Positions 54,035 through 63,010 are shown, counted from the first letter of the stretch. The stretch is 64,000 nucleotides of DNA from Solibacteraceae bacterium (GCA_021324015.1 JAJPJX010000084.1:1-64000); one strand, 5' to 3'. A program made the numbers and translations. Notes: generated by a model from the letters alone, not told the origin.

Positions 54035-55156
54035 CTAGGCCAGTTCCACCACGTGGACCTGCGTATGCCCGCTTCGGTCGCTGGCAAAGGTGATGCGGGT
54101 TTCATCCGGCGAGAACGCCGGGTGGGGATGCGTCCACTGCGGCCCGTACACCGAATCGGTGGGCACCTCCATCCAACTCAGTGCTCCGCTCTTGGCGGTG
54201 CTTCGGGCGGCGGCGAAATCCTCGGCCAGGGCGTAGCGCGAGAGTTTCCACTGGCTGCCCTGGTTGCTCGATTCCGAAAGACAGATTCGCTTCCGCCGGC
54301 CGGAAGACACAGCCACGAGGAAGAGCCCTTCGTCGGGGTGGTTGGTGTCGCAGAGCACGGTGTCTCCGGCGCGGTTGGGAGTGATGTGCCAGCAGTTGAA
54401 TTCCGTGATGGTGCGAATCTGGCGCGTGGTCCAGTCCATGCGGCACAACGCCTTCGGCCAGACGGTAAAGGCCAGGTCTCCGGTCTGACCCAGGAAGGTC
54501 TCATGCACCAGGAACTCGTCATTGCCGTGCTCGTAGAGGCACTCCAGTCCCGTACCATCCCGCCGGACGCGGTGCATCCGCGGGGCCGGATCGCCCGCGA
54601 ATTCGACCCACTCGGGATCGAGAGGGTGGAACTGTGGATGGATGACCGTGCGGGGGAAAGGGATTAACCGCCAGCCCGACCCGTCGGCGCGTCCCACCAC
54701 GATGCCGCACTGCGAGCCCTGTTTGACGGCGGCCGTCAGCCATTCCCCGCCGGCGCCCAGAGAGCACTCCCCCAACTGCGCCCCTCCGAAGGCGGCGATC
54801 CTCTGCTCGGCTAGAGTGCGCCGGCCGATGACCCACACTTCGCCGCCCCGGACGAAGAAGATGCGCTCGCCATCCGGGTGGATGGCCGGCGAGAACGGAT
54901 GGATCGCCGGGCCATCGGTTAACTGCCGGATTTCCCCGTCCGGAAACGCAACTTCGAAGAGCTGACTGCTTCCCGAGCGGTAGGAAGTGAAAATCAGGGT
55001 CCGCCCGTCCGGAGTGAAGGAGCTCTGCAAAAAATACGTCGGATGGCTGATGGAGGGATGGTTGGTGAGTTGGTGGACCCGCGCGCCGGTAATGCGGTCC
55101 CGCCAGATCGAGTGCTCCGAGGGGTGCCGGGTTCCCTTGCCGAATGAATGAGGCAT
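54035..55156 (-). CDS. Oligogalacturonate-lyase-like (PL22-type) beta-propeller protein
   Basis: A 373-residue seven-bladed propeller. The start (GKGTRHPSEHSIWRDRITGA, HQLTNHPSISHPTYFLQSSF) and repeats such as SFTPDGRTLIFTSYRSGSSQ, GWRLIPFPRTVIHPQFHPLD and HPAFSPDETRITFASDRSGH resemble oligogalacturonate lyase and TolB-like propellers. Ogl acts on unsaturated pectin digalacturonate; here the His ligands are plausible (ISHPTY, VIHPQFHP, NCWHIT) but cannot be verified. There is no signal peptide, consistent with cytoplasmic Ogl. No pectin genes adjoin, so a non-enzymatic propeller remains possible. Confidence 0.65.
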   Translation of the reverse strand: MPHSFGKGTRHPSEHSIWRDRITGARVHQLTNHPSISHPTYFLQSSFTPDGRTLIFTSYRSGSSQLFEVAFPDGEIRQLTDGPAIHPFSPAIHPDGERIFFVRGGEVWVIGRRTLAEQRIAAFGGAQLGECSLGAGGEWLTAAVKQGSQCGIVVGRADGSGWRLIPFPRTVIHPQFHPLDPEWVEFAGDPAPRMHRVRRDGTGLECLYEHGNDEFLVHETFLGQTGDLAFTVWPKALCRMDWTTRQIRTITEFNCWHITPNRAGDTVLCDTNHPDEGLFLVAVSSGRRKRICLSESSNQGSQWKLSRYALAEDFAAARSTAKSGALSWMEVPTDSVYGPQWTHPHPAFSPDETRITFASDRSGHTQVHVVELA

Positions 55157-55179
55157 CGCCTTCTTTATACCTTGCCGGC

Positions 55180-55908
55180 TCAGCGCTGGCTCAGGCCGCC
55201 ATCAACCGCCAGAATTTGCCCGGTGACGAAGTTGCTGGCCTTCAGAAAGTACACCACTGCACCAGCGATCTCGTCCGGCGTGCCTCCACGCCGGGCGGGC
55301 GTCGCCTCAATCATGGCCCGGCCCCGCGCGTCGATATCCTCGAAGGGAATGACGCCAGGGGCTACGGAATTCACGGTAATATCCGGCGCGAAAGCCTTGG
55401 CTAGCGCCCGGGTCAGCATAATGACCCCGGCCTTGGAGGCGCAATAGTGGGCGTGTTCCGCCCAGGGACGAATGCCTCCCAACGAACTGATGTTTACGAT
55501 GCGCCCGCCGCCGTTCCGGAGCATCAGACGCGCGCCGCTCTGGCAGCAGAAGAAGACCGCTTTCAGATTCACCTTGTGGATGAAATCCCAGTCTGCCTCG
55601 GTAATGTCCAGCGGATCGAAGCGGGTGAAGCGCGCCGCGTTGTTCACCAGGCCATCCAGGCGGCCGAAATGGCGCTCGATTTCGCCGAACATGGCCGTGA
55701 TTTCGGCGACGCTCTCCAGGTTGGCCCGGAAAAGCGCCGCCCCGCACTCTTCCGCGGTGCGCCGCGCTTCGGGTTCGGAGCGGTGATAGTGTATGGCCAC
55801 GCGGGCGCCTTCCCGGGCCAGGCGCAGGGCGATGCCCCGCCCGATCCGCTTGGCGGCGCCGGTGACCAGCACCACTTTTCCCTGGAGGCTAGACGGTAGG
55901 TTCTCCAT
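55180..55908 (-). CDS. SDR-family oxidoreductase, pteridine reductase-like
   Basis: A 242-residue short-chain dehydrogenase. Cofactor motif TGAAKRIGRGIA (the RIG variant, typical of FolM/pteridine-reductase relatives), LVNNAARF, catalytic Ser in VNISSLGG, Tyr-Lys in HYCASKAG, and C-terminal FVTGQILAVDGG. The ATG at 55908 gives the family start (ENLPSSLQGKVVLVTG) and overlaps the MFS gene by 20 bases; an upstream start adds eight residues. The substrate is not known. Confidence 0.87.
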   Translation of the reverse strand: MENLPSSLQGKVVLVTGAAKRIGRGIALRLAREGARVAIHYHRSEPEARRTAEECGAALFRANLESVAEITAMFGEIERHFGRLDGLVNNAARFTRFDPLDITEADWDFIHKVNLKAVFFCCQSGARLMLRNGGGRIVNISSLGGIRPWAEHAHYCASKAGVIMLTRALAKAFAPDITVNSVAPGVIPFEDIDARGRAMIEATPARRGGTPDEIAGAVVYFLKASNFVTGQILAVDGGLSQR

Positions 55909-57184
55909 GCACCTCCACCTCTTCCGGTTCAACCCCTTCCCGCGCGGGTTCGGGCAAACGCCCGGTCCAGTTTGCCCAGCCCCAAAAGATCGCCGTCGTA
56001 GAGCTAAGGACGCCGGCGCACGCGCCGATGGTGCGCGGATCGTAATACTGCGAGGCGATTCCCGCCAACATCATGGACACCATCATGACGGACCACACCA
56101 TCGACTCCTGTGTGGCGAAGACCCGCCCGCGGAACTTGTTGTCCACGTGCCGCAGCAACTGCGAAACGTTGAGCACGGAGCTGACCGCCACCGCCGCGCG
56201 CGAAAGCGCGATGAACACCAGGGCCCAGAAGAAATTGCGCATCTGGCTGAAGAGCACATACGCCCCGCCGTGGAGAAGGAAGCACAGCGAGATGGTGCTT
56301 TTGTAATTGGTGAAGCTGATGCGGTGGCCCAGCCAGTAACCGATCGCTCCGCCGATCAGCAGCCCGATGCCGGCGCAGCCCCACACAATGCCGATGCCGG
56401 CGGGACCGCGGTTGAAGACGATCTCGCCAAAGATGCTGAACAGGATTTGCGCCGCCCCCCCGCCGGTGGCCCAACCCACGCCGATCAGGGCGATGCCCAG
56501 GATCAGCGGGTTGGACCGCATATAACGGAGCCCCTCCGCGTATTCGTGCCAGGGGCGTACAACTTCGGCTTCGGTGAGCGCCTGCCGGGGGGGACGGAAG
56601 CCGCCGCGCGGCGCGTGCAGGCGGGAGATGGCCCAGGCCGAGAACAGGAACGACATGGCGTTGCCGAAAAACGCCCAGGCATAGCCGAACTGCATCACGC
56701 TGGCGCCTGCCAGGAAGGTGCCGATGGTCAGCGTGGTCCACTGGGTGGTCTGCGTCAGAGAGTTGGCTGTGTGCAACTCGTCCTTGCTGGCGATGGTGGG
56801 CAGGATGGCCGAGCGCCCGCTAGTGAAAAACGGCGACGCGAACATCAGCAAGCCGCTCAGCAGGTAGAGCAGCCACGTGTCCTTGCGGTGGACAGTGAGG
56901 ATGAAGCAGAGCGCCACTACAGCGCGGATGAGGTCGCTGGTGATCATCACCCGCTTGCGGTCCAGGCGGTCCAGGATCACCCCGGCGATGGGACCGGCCA
57001 TGACCGCCGGAACGGCCCGGGAGAGCATGACGCCGCTTACCACCAAACCGGAGCGGGTGTTCGCCAGCGCCAGGCTAAACACCGCGATGTTGTTGAAATG
57101 ATCTCCGATTTCGCTGACCACCTGGCCCATCCACGTGTGCCGGTAGTTGCGGTTCTGCCGCAGTAGCTCGAAAAAGGAAATCAT
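55889..57184 (-). CDS. MFS transporter
   Basis: A 431-residue major facilitator of the 12-helix type (enterobactin-exporter/MFS_3-like). Motifs: QVVSEIGDHFNNIAVFSLAL, AGPIAGVILDRLDRKRVMIT (motif A region), LLSGLLMFASPFFTSGRSAI and NKFRGRVFATQESM. The ATG at 57184 shares its base with the stop of the drug/metabolite transporter (TGATG). The long upstream open frame is another gene's shadow. Exported compound unknown. Confidence 0.9.
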   Translation of the reverse strand: MISFFELLRQNRNYRHTWMGQVVSEIGDHFNNIAVFSLALANTRSGLVVSGVMLSRAVPAVMAGPIAGVILDRLDRKRVMITSDLIRAVVALCFILTVHRKDTWLLYLLSGLLMFASPFFTSGRSAILPTIASKDELHTANSLTQTTQWTTLTIGTFLAGASVMQFGYAWAFFGNAMSFLFSAWAISRLHAPRGGFRPPRQALTEAEVVRPWHEYAEGLRYMRSNPLILGIALIGVGWATGGGAAQILFSIFGEIVFNRGPAGIGIVWGCAGIGLLIGGAIGYWLGHRISFTNYKSTISLCFLLHGGAYVLFSQMRNFFWALVFIALSRAAVAVSSVLNVSQLLRHVDNKFRGRVFATQESMVWSVMMVSMMLAGIASQYYDPRTIGACAGVLSSTTAIFWGWANWTGRLPEPAREGVEPEEVEVHGEPTV

Positions 57185-58065
57185 CAGCCGCGCTCCGTGA
57201 GGTAGACGCCGGAGAAAATCACGGTTCCGCCGACCAGCAGCGGGCCGGTGATGCGCTCTCCCAGGATGACGACTCCCATGGCCATGGCCAGCACGGGCTG
57301 GAGGTAGGAAAACGCGGAGACGCGGGAAGCCGGGATGGATTTCAGGGCGTGATAGTAGATCAGGTAAGCCAATACCGAAGGAAACAGGGCCATATAAAGC
57401 ACGCAGGCCCAACCCAAGAGCGTGACGTGCTGATAGGAAAATCCCGCGGAATCCCACAGCGTGATGGGAAGCAGCATGAGGGCGCCGCCGACATAGCCGA
57501 AGGTGTTGACGGTGACCGCGCTGTACCGCTGGGCGAGGCGTTTTCCGAAGACCGTGAACAGGGCAAAGGCCAGGGTGGAGAGAAAAATGCAGAAGTCCCC
57601 CTGCCAGGTGGGCCCGCCCTCGTGATGGACCTCGAATGCTTTCAAGATACCCACCCCGGCGAGGGCGACACCCATCCCGGAGGCCTTGCGGAACGTGATG
57701 TGTTCCTGCTTCAAGGCCGATGCCAGCAGCAGCACCAGGATGGGGATCAGTCCCACGATCAGGGCGGAGTGCGCCACGCTGGTGCGGCTCAGTCCCACCA
57801 CGAAGAAAAACTGGTTCAGCGAGACACCCAGGATTCCAAGGCTGAGCAGGGCGGGCCACTCCCGGCGCGGCACGCGGGCGGCCGGCGACTGCTTCTGTTC
57901 CATCCAATAGAGCGGCAGGATCATCACGCCGGCGAACAGCAGGCGCAGGCCGACCAGCAGGATGGCCGGGAATTCGCGCAGCGCCAGCTTCCCCACGATA
58001 TAGTTGCCGGACCAAAAACCTACCATCAGGAGGATCAGTGCGTAAAGGAGGAATTCCCCGTTCAA
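57184..58065 (-). CDS. EamA-family drug/metabolite transporter
   Basis: A 293-residue protein with ten predicted membrane helices in two EamA repeats (GFWSGNYIVGKLALREFPAI; TLAFALFTVFGKRLAQRYSA). Such proteins often export amino acids or metabolites. It overlaps the racemase gene upstream (ATGA) and the MFS gene downstream, so it may export or import a substrate or product of the racemase pathway; that is inference from context. Confidence 0.9.
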   Translation of the reverse strand: MNGEFLLYALILLMVGFWSGNYIVGKLALREFPAILLVGLRLLFAGVMILPLYWMEQKQSPAARVPRREWPALLSLGILGVSLNQFFFVVGLSRTSVAHSALIVGLIPILVLLLASALKQEHITFRKASGMGVALAGVGILKAFEVHHEGGPTWQGDFCIFLSTLAFALFTVFGKRLAQRYSAVTVNTFGYVGGALMLLPITLWDSAGFSYQHVTLLGWACVLYMALFPSVLAYLIYYHALKSIPASRVSAFSYLQPVLAMAMGVVILGERITGPLLVGGTVIFSGVYLTERG

Positions 58066-59171
58066 GCGATGGACTCCTCCCGCACGGTGATCCGGCGGAT
58101 GAACTCATGATCCAACTCGTAGCCGAACCCGGGTTCGTCCCGCACCGCGATGGTGCCCTGGGCCGTGGTCTCGACGGGGGGCGAGATGATGTCGCGGGCC
58201 CAATACCGCTTGCTGGCGGAAACATCTCCCGGCAGTACGAAGTTGGGGAGCGTCGCCAGCGCCACGTTGTGGGCGCGCCCCACGCCCGCTTCGAGCATAC
58301 CGCCGCACCATACCGGGATGCCGGCCGCCTGGGCCACGTCGTGCAACCGGCGGGCCTCCCGGAACCCGCCCACGCGGCCCAGCTTGATGTTGATGATGCC
58401 GCAGGCGCGCAGACGGATGGCCTGTTCGGCGTGATGGGCGGAGCGGATGCACTCGTCCAGGCAGATGGGCGTCTGGAGCCGGGACTGGAGCTGAGCGTGG
58501 TCGATGATGTCGTCGTGGCTGAGAGGCTGCTCGATCATCATCAGGTAAAAGTCGTCCAGGCGGCGCAGATGCTCCGCGTCAGCCAACGTGTAGGCCGAGT
58601 TGGCGTCAGCCATTAGCTTGATGCCCGGAAACCGCTCACGCACCTGCCGGACAACATCCACATCCCAGCCCGGCTTTATTTTGATCTTGATGCGCTGGTA
58701 GCCCTCGGCGAGTTCGCGCTCGATTTTGTCGAGCAGTTGAGGCACCGAATCCTGGATGCCGATGGAAACCCCACAGGGAATCTCGCGCCGCGCGCCACCG
58801 CCGATGTGCTGCCACAGGGGGCGTCCAGCCTGACGCGCTTCCAGGTCCCAGACGGCCGCTTCCAGGCCGCCGCGGGCCATCTGGTGCCCGCGAATGTGGG
58901 CCACCAGGGGCGCCACGTCCTGCGCGCTCTCCAGGTTCCGCCCCAGTACCGGGGGCGCCACGTAATCCCGCAGGATCAGCCAGGCCGAAGCCGTCCACTC
59001 TTCGTTGTAGAAGGGGTTTTCGCCGGCGGTCACCTCTCCCCAGCCGGAGACTCCGCCGGCAAGCACCTCGACCAGAATGATGTCGCGCGCCGTAGTGCGG
59101 CCGAAGCTGGTTTCGAAGAAATGCACCAGCGGCATGCGGATCTGGCGGAGAATCACCTTTTCGAGTTTCAT
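58062..59171 (-). CDS. N-succinylamino acid racemase / o-succinylbenzoate synthase
   Basis: A 369-residue enolase-superfamily enzyme of the MLE subgroup. The full catalytic set is present at the places expected for the Amycolatopsis-type NSAR: KxK in RIKIKIKPG (162-166), Asp189 in MADANSAY, Glu214 in MIEQPL, Asp239 in CLDECI, Lys263 in INIKLGRVGG. The product could racemise N-succinylamino acids, make o-succinylbenzoate for menaquinone, or both. The gene directly follows a GNAT gene of the kind paired with NSAR (four-base overlap), and no men genes are near, which favours the racemase role. Confidence 0.9.
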   Translation of the reverse strand: MKLEKVILRQIRMPLVHFFETSFGRTTARDIILVEVLAGGVSGWGEVTAGENPFYNEEWTASAWLILRDYVAPPVLGRNLESAQDVAPLVAHIRGHQMARGGLEAAVWDLEARQAGRPLWQHIGGGARREIPCGVSIGIQDSVPQLLDKIERELAEGYQRIKIKIKPGWDVDVVRQVRERFPGIKLMADANSAYTLADAEHLRRLDDFYLMMIEQPLSHDDIIDHAQLQSRLQTPICLDECIRSAHHAEQAIRLRACGIINIKLGRVGGFREARRLHDVAQAAGIPVWCGGMLEAGVGRAHNVALATLPNFVLPGDVSASKRYWARDIISPPVETTAQGTIAVRDEPGFGYELDHEFIRRITVREESIA

Positions 59172-59893
59172 GTCCAGCGTCCCAGCAGGTAGGCGCCCTG
59201 CTGCTCCGATTTCTCAAATCCGATGACCGCCAGGCCCTGTTCAAAACCGCGCACGAGCTGCTCGCCCACGAATTTCTGTATCTCGCGGGCGTGCTTCGGG
59301 TCCTCGCGGCGTATTCGTTCGATCCGCGCGGGCACCGGGACGCGGCCTTCGATCGTGCGCTCCGGCCGGCGGCCCTCCAGAATGCACCGCACGCGCTCGC
59401 TCGCGATCCACCACTCCGCAATGCAGCGGTCCGTGGGCAGCCCACCATGCAAGAAGCTGGTGGTGGTGCCGTACTGATTCTCGACGTAGCGCCGCACGAT
59501 AGCTCCCAGGCGCTCCATATTGAAGTACGCGTTTTTGATTTCCAGCGGGTCGAAGGTCCACTCGATCAGGTCGATACCGCGCTCCAGGGCATCTTCCCGC
59601 TGCCGCAATTTGAGCAGCCGTCCGATACCGTGATTGTGATATTCCGGCAGCACGCCCAGCATGTGGCTGTGCAGGTAGGACTTTCCGCCGGGCTTCAGAC
59701 CCGGGATGGCCAGGCAAAAACCCACCATGCGGGCGCAGTCGTAGGCGCCGTAGGTCTGTCCGCCCACCTTGTTGGCCACCACGAACAGACGCACCGGCAG
59801 TAGTTCGATATCGTGGAAACCCCAGATCTTTTTTTGCAGTTGGACGGCGTCCTCGAACTGGCGGCGGTCGGCGAGCGCGCGGATTTCGATCAA
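59168..59893 (-). CDS. GNAT acyltransferase, COG3375-like
   Basis: A 241-residue protein of the predicted GNAT superfamily found with NSAR/OSBS genes. IWGFHDIELLPVRLFVVANK, YLHSHMLGVLPEYHNHGIGR (acetyl/succinyl-CoA-binding loop) and LIEWTFDPLEIKNAYFNMER are the conserved blocks. In Geobacillus a similar enzyme N-succinylates D-amino acids, the product is racemised by NSAR and then desuccinylated. The ATG overlaps mazG, the stop overlaps the racemase gene. A desuccinylase (M20) is not in the window. Confidence 0.86.
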   Translation of the reverse strand: MIEIRALADRRQFEDAVQLQKKIWGFHDIELLPVRLFVVANKVGGQTYGAYDCARMVGFCLAIPGLKPGGKSYLHSHMLGVLPEYHNHGIGRLLKLRQREDALERGIDLIEWTFDPLEIKNAYFNMERLGAIVRRYVENQYGTTTSFLHGGLPTDRCIAEWWIASERVRCILEGRRPERTIEGRVPVPARIERIRREDPKHAREIQKFVGEQLVRGFEQGLAVIGFEKSEQQGAYLLGRWT

Positions 59894-60684
59894 CCTTTGG
59901 CCTCCTGCCAGAGAGCGTCCATCTCCTCAAGCGAAGCCTCCGCGGGAGACTTGCCGCGCTCGGAAAGGCGCTGCTCGATGTACCGGAAGCGCTCGCGGAA
60001 CTTGGCATTGGTTTTGCGCAGCGCCTGTTCCGGATCCACCTTCACGAAGCGCGCCAGGTTGACCAGCACGAACAGCAGGTCGCCCAGTTCGCCCTCCAGT
60101 TCCTCGCGGGACGCATTCCGGCGAGCCTCCTCGAACTCGGCCAACTCCTCATGCAGCTTTTCGAGCACCGGCTCGGGCGCGTCCCAGTCGAAGCCCACGT
60201 GGGCGGCGCGGGAGGTGAGCTGTTGCGCCTCGACCAGGGCGGGCAGCGCGCGCGGCACCGATCCCAGGAGGCCGCTCTGGGCTTCTCCCCGCTGCTTCTT
60301 CTCTTCGGCCTTAACCTCGCTCCAGATGCGGCGCACATCCCCGGCATCCCGCGCGGTTTCCCCCCCGAAGACATGCGGATGGCGGCGAACGAGTTTCTGG
60401 TTGATGGCGTCCAGCGCTTCTTCGATGCCGAACAGGTTTTCTTCGGCGGTCATCTGCGAAAAGAAAACCGCCTGCAACAGCAGATCCCCCAGTTCCGCGG
60501 CCAGTTCCTTCCAGGCGCGGGAGTCGATGGCGTCCATCACCTCGTAGGTCTCTTCCAGCAGGTAGGGCTTGATGGTGTCGAAAGTCTGCTCCCGGTCCCA
60601 GGGACAGCCATCCGGAGCCCGGAGCCGAGCCATGATCTCCACCAAAGTCTGGAATTTTTCGCCGGCGGCGGAACGCGAGATCAT
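59890..60684 (-). CDS. mazG: Nucleoside triphosphate pyrophosphohydrolase
   Basis: House-cleaning enzyme that hydrolyses aberrant NTPs to NMP and PPi, 264 residues with two MazG domains. Domain 1: DGCPWDREQTFDTIKPYLLEETYEVMDAI (motif read in parts: CPWDREQT, EETYEVMDAI), WKELAAELGDLLLQAVFF. Domain 2: LHEELAEFEEARR, EELEGELGDLLFVLVNLAR. The upstream 89 bases are divergent from the DUF1844 gene. It is first in a fourteen-gene run with overlaps. Confidence 0.95.
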   Translation of the reverse strand: MISRSAAGEKFQTLVEIMARLRAPDGCPWDREQTFDTIKPYLLEETYEVMDAIDSRAWKELAAELGDLLLQAVFFSQMTAEENLFGIEEALDAINQKLVRRHPHVFGGETARDAGDVRRIWSEVKAEEKKQRGEAQSGLLGSVPRALPALVEAQQLTSRAAHVGFDWDAPEPVLEKLHEELAEFEEARRNASREELEGELGDLLFVLVNLARFVKVDPEQALRKTNAKFRERFRYIEQRLSERGKSPAEASLEEMDALWQEAKG

Positions 60685-60773
60685 CGAGGGATATTCAAGA
60701 AAAGAAAGACCCGAACTACTAATCTAGCATAGCCCTACGGACCGGCCGCCGCTTATGTAAGATAATCGAAGAC

Positions 60774-61148
60774 ATGAGCGAATTAGACGACCCGAAGGGA
60801 CAAGAGGAAGCGCCGGATTACCCGCTGCCTCCCCCGACGTTCGAGTTCCTGGTTCGTTCCCTGGTCTTTCAGGCGGAACTCAACCTGGGAATGCTGCCAT
60901 TGGGGGACGAGAAAGACCGGCCGGCTCCCGACCTGGCGATGTCGAGGCATCAGATCGACCTGCTGGCGGTATTGCAGGTGAAAACCAAAGGTAACCTGAC
61001 GATCGAGGAGCAACGGCTGCTCGAAAACTCGCTCACGGAGTTGCGGTTCCGTTACGTGCAGGCGGCCGAAGACCAGCAGCGAGGCAGGCAGACCGCCAAG
61101 GCGGAGGAAGCCGCGGAATCGCGCGCCGCGGAGACTCAGTCCTCCTAG
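60774..61148 (+). CDS. DUF1844 domain protein
   Basis: A 124-residue protein. TFEFLVRSLVFQAELNLGML, LAMSRHQIDLLAVLQVKTKG and EEQRLLENSLTELRFRYVQA are the conserved DUF1844 helices; the tail is charged and disordered. The stop codon touches the ATG of the next gene. A weak TAAGAT box lies about 20 bases before the start. Function unknown. Confidence 0.85.
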   Translation: MSELDDPKGQEEAPDYPLPPPTFEFLVRSLVFQAELNLGMLPLGDEKDRPAPDLAMSRHQIDLLAVLQVKTKGNLTIEEQRLLENSLTELRFRYVQAAEDQQRGRQTAKAEEAAESRAAETQSS

Positions 61149-61940
61149 ATGCCGGGTAGCCCAGTGAAGATCACGGTGCTGGGATCGGGAACCAGTGTGG
61201 GTGTGCCGGTGATCGGCTGCCACTGCGATGTGTGCACCTCCCCGGACCCGCGCGACAACCGCCTGCGCCCCTCCGTCCTGGTGAGTTATGAGGGGCGGAA
61301 CGTGTTGATCGACACCACCCCGGATTTCCGGACGCAAGCGTTGCGGGCGAAGATCGCGCGGCTGGACGCAGTGCTATTCACCCACGCGCATGCCGATCAC
61401 ATCATGGGGTTGGACGACGTGCGGCCCTTTAATTTCCGGCAGCGCGGCCCCATCCCGATTTACGCCGCCCCGGACACGATGGAGGCGATCCAGCGCTGCT
61501 TTCGCTATATTTTCGACGGCGCGGAAAAGCCCTCCAGCGTGCCGAAGCTGGAATCGCGCGTCCTCAACGGCGCCCCGGTAGACCTGTTCGGCCTGGAATT
61601 TCTGCCCATCCGCCTGCTGCACGGCCAGCAGGAAATCTACGGATTTCGCTTCGGGAATTCCGCTTACCTCACGGACCATAGCGACGTACCGGAGGAATCT
61701 CTGGAGCGGCTGCGCGGGCTGGATGTGCTGTTTCTGGACGCGCTGCGGTTCAAGCCGCATCCCACGCATTCCACGGTGGACCGGTCGACCAGCACCGTCG
61801 AGAAGCTGGTCCCGCAGCGGGCGTATCTCACGCACATCTGCCACGATCTGCATCACGCCCGCACCGAGGAGGGCCTGCCTCCCCATATCCGCCTGGCTTA
61901 CGACGGCCTGGAAGTCCTCAGCGGGGAGCAGACAGGATGA
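61149..61940 (+). CDS. Metallo-beta-lactamase-fold phosphohydrolase, PhnP-like
   Basis: A 263-residue MBL-fold hydrolase. GSGTSVGVPVIGCHCDVCTS carries the extra Cys/His site of PhnP-type enzymes; THAHADHIMGLDDVRPF is the HxHxDH metal motif; YLTDHSDVP and YLTHICHDLHH supply later ligands. PhnP-like proteins hydrolyse cyclic phosphodiesters; no phosphonate genes are near, so the substrate is open. It directly follows DUF1844 and overlaps ribF (ATGA). Confidence 0.88.
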   Translation: MPGSPVKITVLGSGTSVGVPVIGCHCDVCTSPDPRDNRLRPSVLVSYEGRNVLIDTTPDFRTQALRAKIARLDAVLFTHAHADHIMGLDDVRPFNFRQRGPIPIYAAPDTMEAIQRCFRYIFDGAEKPSSVPKLESRVLNGAPVDLFGLEFLPIRLLHGQQEIYGFRFGNSAYLTDHSDVPEESLERLRGLDVLFLDALRFKPHPTHSTVDRSTSTVEKLVPQRAYLTHICHDLHHARTEEGLPPHIRLAYDGLEVLSGEQTG

Positions 61941-62929
61941 CCGCCGCCATCCGGATCTATCGGAGCCTGGCGGACGTGCCGGAGGACTTCGGGCCGTCCG
62001 CGCTGACCATCGGGAATTTTGATGGCGTGCACGCGGGGCACCGGCGCATTCTGCGACGGGTACGGGAGGTCGCCGAAGAGCACGGCTGGAGAGCTTCGGT
62101 ACTGACCTTCGATCCGCACCCTACCAAGGTCGTGGCGCCGGAGCGGGCGCCTCGTCTGATGACCACGTTTGCCCGGCGCTGCGGCCTGATGCGCGAAGAG
62201 GGCATGGAACAGGCGCTCATCCTTCCGTTTACGGCGGAAGTGGCGCAGCTCTCCCCGGAAGGTTTCGTCTCTGAGATCCTGGCGGCGAAACTGCGGGTGC
62301 GCGCTGTGGTGGTGGGCGACAATTTCCGCTTCGGCTACCGGCAGGCGGGCAACACGCAGTCGCTGGCCGAACTCGGAGGCCGGTATGGGTTCACCACGGA
62401 AGTGGTGCCGGCGGTGGTGGTGCGCGGTTGCCTGGTCAGCAGCAGCGCCATACGGAGGATTGTGGAAGCAGGCCGGGTGGCCGCGGCGGCGCGCCTGCTC
62501 GAGAGGGCTTATGATCTGGAAGGCCCGGTGGTCCCCGGTCACGGGGTAGGATCGAAACGCACGGTTCCTACTCTGAACCTGGCGCCTGAGTCCGAGGTGA
62601 AACCCGCCACGGGGGTTTATGTCACGCGCACGCACGATCTCGAAAACGGCCGCTCCTGGCCCTCGGTGACCAATGTGGGCCGACGCCCGACGTTTGGCGC
62701 CGGGCAGTCCGTGAGCGTAGAGACATTCCTGCTCGAACCACTGGAAGGCGCCACGCCGGGGCGCATTCGCGTGGAATTCCTGTGGCGTCTGCGGGAGGAG
62801 CGCAGATTCGAGACTGCGGAAGCGCTCAAATCCCAGATTCTGCGCGACGCGGCGCGCGCCCAGGCATATTTCCGCCGGCTCGAGAATTGGACCTGCCGGT
62901 CGGATTTTCCCGTCGATTCCATGGCATAA
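61937..62929 (+). CDS. ribF: Bifunctional riboflavin kinase/FAD synthetase
   Basis: Makes FMN and FAD from riboflavin, 330 residues. The N-terminal FAD synthetase has TIGNFDGVHAGHRRIL and VLTFDPHPTKV, then FGYRQAGNTQSLAELG and VSSSAIRRIVEAG. The C-terminal riboflavin kinase has KRTVPTLNLAPESEVKPATG (PTxN motif), SVTNVGRRPTFG and VEFLWRLREERRFET. Third gene of the plus-strand operon. Complete. Confidence 0.95.
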   Translation: MTAAIRIYRSLADVPEDFGPSALTIGNFDGVHAGHRRILRRVREVAEEHGWRASVLTFDPHPTKVVAPERAPRLMTTFARRCGLMREEGMEQALILPFTAEVAQLSPEGFVSEILAAKLRVRAVVVGDNFRFGYRQAGNTQSLAELGGRYGFTTEVVPAVVVRGCLVSSSAIRRIVEAGRVAAAARLLERAYDLEGPVVPGHGVGSKRTVPTLNLAPESEVKPATGVYVTRTHDLENGRSWPSVTNVGRRPTFGAGQSVSVETFLLEPLEGATPGRIRVEFLWRLREERRFETAEALKSQILRDAARAQAYFRRLENWTCRSDFPVDSMA

Positions 62930-62934
62930 TGAGG

Positions 62935-62978
62935 GGTAACGCTGGTGTGCTGCGACCCAGCATGACGATCGCGTTACC
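62935..62978. promoter_or_regulatory. Nested inverted repeat ahead of the aldolase gene
   Basis: Outer arms GGTAACGC (62935-62942) and GCGTTACC (62971-62978) are perfect reverse complements; inside, GCTGG and CCAGC form a second stem. The hairpin lies right after the ribF stop and about 30 bases before the aldolase start, without a T tract, so it could be an operator, an attenuator or an RNA-stability element. Confidence 0.4.
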
Positions 62979-63010
62979 ACGGATTGATTGCGCTATTCAA
63001 GGAGCAAGTT

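Noticed and set aside
55889-58225. Single 778-residue MFS gene
   Set aside because: The first 340 residues are a frame-shifted shadow of the EamA and racemase genes; the MFS protein begins at 57184.
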